This document shows positions 63,001 to 64,000 of a stretch of DNA of 64,000 nucleotides, in pieces. Under the pieces are notes generated by a model. That model saw nothing but the letters and a program-made list of their open reading frames with translations, was not told the DNA's origin and made no database searches. The stretch comes from Candolleomyces eurysporus (taxonomy: Eukaryota > Basidiomycota > Agaricomycetes > Agaricales > Psathyrellaceae), in NCBI GenBank assembly GCA_027579435.1, contig JANBPK010000730.1, forward strand, positions 62,001 to 126,000. The letters run 5' to 3'. Position numbers and translations under genes: made by a program. Within the stretch, counting starts at the first letter, position 1; each line of letters starts with the position of its first letter.

Positions 63001-63409
63001 GCGGTCTGTTGCAGTTACACTGCCAGACGACGGCAGGCACATCCAAGTCGTCTCTGGCTCAACTGATGGCACGATTGAGGTTTGGGAGGTCGAACGGGAG
63101 ACGAAGAAAACGAGGAAAGTTTGTACAGCCGAAGGACATACCGATCGCCTTTTGTGCGTTGCGATCTCACCGGATAGCAAGCACATCGTTTCCAGCTCTG
63201 ACGACTCGTCAATTCGGATTTGGGATCTGGATACGGGGACGCAGGTGGGAGAGCCGTTACGACGGCACACAAAGCCGGTCAGGTCTGTTGCGATTTTGTC
63301 AACACCTGACTCCGGGCTCAAGATCGTCTCCGGGTCCGACGATAACAAAATCCGGATTTGGGATATGGAGGAGGTGCTTCGGAAAGCGCGAGGGACCACT
63401 AATGTATGA
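60044..63409 (+). pseudogene. DUF2235 hydrolase-WD40 gene, second copy with frame shifts
   Basis: Starts 4,998 bp after the first copy and keeps all twelve exons with the same phases (60044-60080, 60146-60258, 60334-60482, 60541-60620, 60674-60726, 60776-60816, 60878-61018, 61071-61313, 61371-61607, 61658-62025, 62083-62328, 62398-63409), including both GC-donor introns. Catalytic motifs GFSRGAF, WDTVSSIG and HSDIGGGN are present. The linker has an extra insertion (about 61,720-61,790) rich in Thr. Two +1 shifts lie in the WD40 exon: one at the N at 62,705 in a G-run, one near 62,834 without an N. Unshifted, the length is about 905 residues. It stops at 63,409 before the C-terminal membrane segment seen in copy 1; a related sequence (SSINIVCPLLC) follows in another frame. 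Either a pseudogene or a soluble isoform with assembly errors. Confidence 0.75.
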
Positions 63410-63504
63410 TCATCCATCGTCTATTAATATTGTATGTCCTCTTCTATGTACTCAGGCTTCATGAACTCGCCTTTCATCTCCGCCGTGGTTGAATCGAAAA
63501 ACGC

Positions 63505-64000
63505 TTTAAGAGCACGAGACTGTAACGCTTATGTAATCAACTGCCCATTTCGGGGTCGCCTGTTCGAGCCAGGCAGATCGGATTCTTTTGCACCTCTTGC
63601 CAATTTCCCGAGCAGCCACTCCAAACATTTTGGCTGGCCGGAACAGGGTCTGCACGACCATGGTTTTGCCTTTGATTCGACCAGTACTTCCGTGTTCCGT
63701 TGCTGCGTGTACCTCAAAACGCTCCCGGGAAAGCCCGTTTTGGCGCTTTGAATCAAGTCACCGCTTCCCTTCAACTCGGCGGTCATGGTGGCTCCCCACG
63801 CGAACTTCGTGCAACCTTCCCTTGTATCCCTGCCTCTGTACATCCTTCCGCTCGGAGATTGCTGGTGACGATGTCGACAGATATCGAATTGCCGATCCCC
63901 TTCCTCTTCCAGGGACCAGCGGGTGGCCTTTGCCCCCAAGCTTAAGCTTGGGCCAATTTTCAGTCCTCCCGTACGCACTTCCCTCTCCAACGGCAGGCCG
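63505..64000 (+). repeat. tRNA-like repeat (copy 2) and gene 3'-flank repeat, right copy
   Basis: 63,505-63,710 matches the tRNA-like repeat at 52,980-53,200. Here the anticodon 5' stem CGAGA with CTGTAA (63,515-63,525), a 22-nt intron-like insert, TTTCG and the T-arm GCCTG-TTCGAGC-CAGGC (63,558-63,574) are all present, reminiscent of an intron-containing tRNA-Tyr. 63,716-64,000 matches 53,408-53,690. The repeat runs off the window edge. Confidence 0.55.

Overview
The window looks like nuclear DNA of an Agaricomycete (mushroom-forming basidiomycete). Genes are split by many short introns of about 50-60 bp. Several protein types match families that, from memory, are strongly expanded in Agaricomycetes: TET/JBP-like and JmjC-like oxygenases, MYND-finger proteins, F-box proteins carrying a nucleotidyltransferase-like motif, and several large families of unknown function. 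No rRNA, bacterial operon or CRISPR array is visible. The gene models below were built by hand from GT-AG (a few GC-AG) introns and reading-frame phase; no database search was run.

Layout. 1-7.6 kb: an F-box fragment, a hypothetical minus-strand gene, a tyrosine-recombinase gene and a small basic protein. 8-17.7 kb: a TET/JBP-like dioxygenase candidate, a MYND-finger protein and a large JmjC-like protein. 17.9-22 kb: degenerate sequence, including a 5'-truncated mitochondrial-type glutamyl-tRNA synthetase copy and the tail of another gene. 22-34 kb: four lineage-type hypothetical or F-box genes separated by sequence without convincing genes. 34.6-39.4 kb: a many-exon low-complexity gene and a partial duplicate of its 5' end. 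39.4-47.1 kb: a Helitron Rep-helicase polyprotein with a C-terminal cysteine-peptidase-like domain. 47.3-49.2 kb: two paralogous small genes and one antisense ORF. 50.1-51.2 kb: an F-box gene with a nucleotidyltransferase-like motif. 52.6-64 kb: a tandem array with a period of about 5.0 kb, each unit carrying a DUF2235 alpha/beta-hydrolase fused to a seven-bladed WD40 propeller.

The most interesting parts are the tandem hydrolase-WD40 pair (one intact copy with a C-terminal membrane segment, one copy with frame shifts that lacks it), the Helitron with a USP-like peptidase tail, the neighbouring TET/JBP-like and JmjC-like oxygenases, and the two F-box genes. Single N characters sit beside homopolymer runs throughout. 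Wherever one falls in a coding region it shifts the frame by exactly +1, and removing it restores an exact codon count in five independent genes, so most apparent frameshifts are probably assembly artefacts rather than gene decay.
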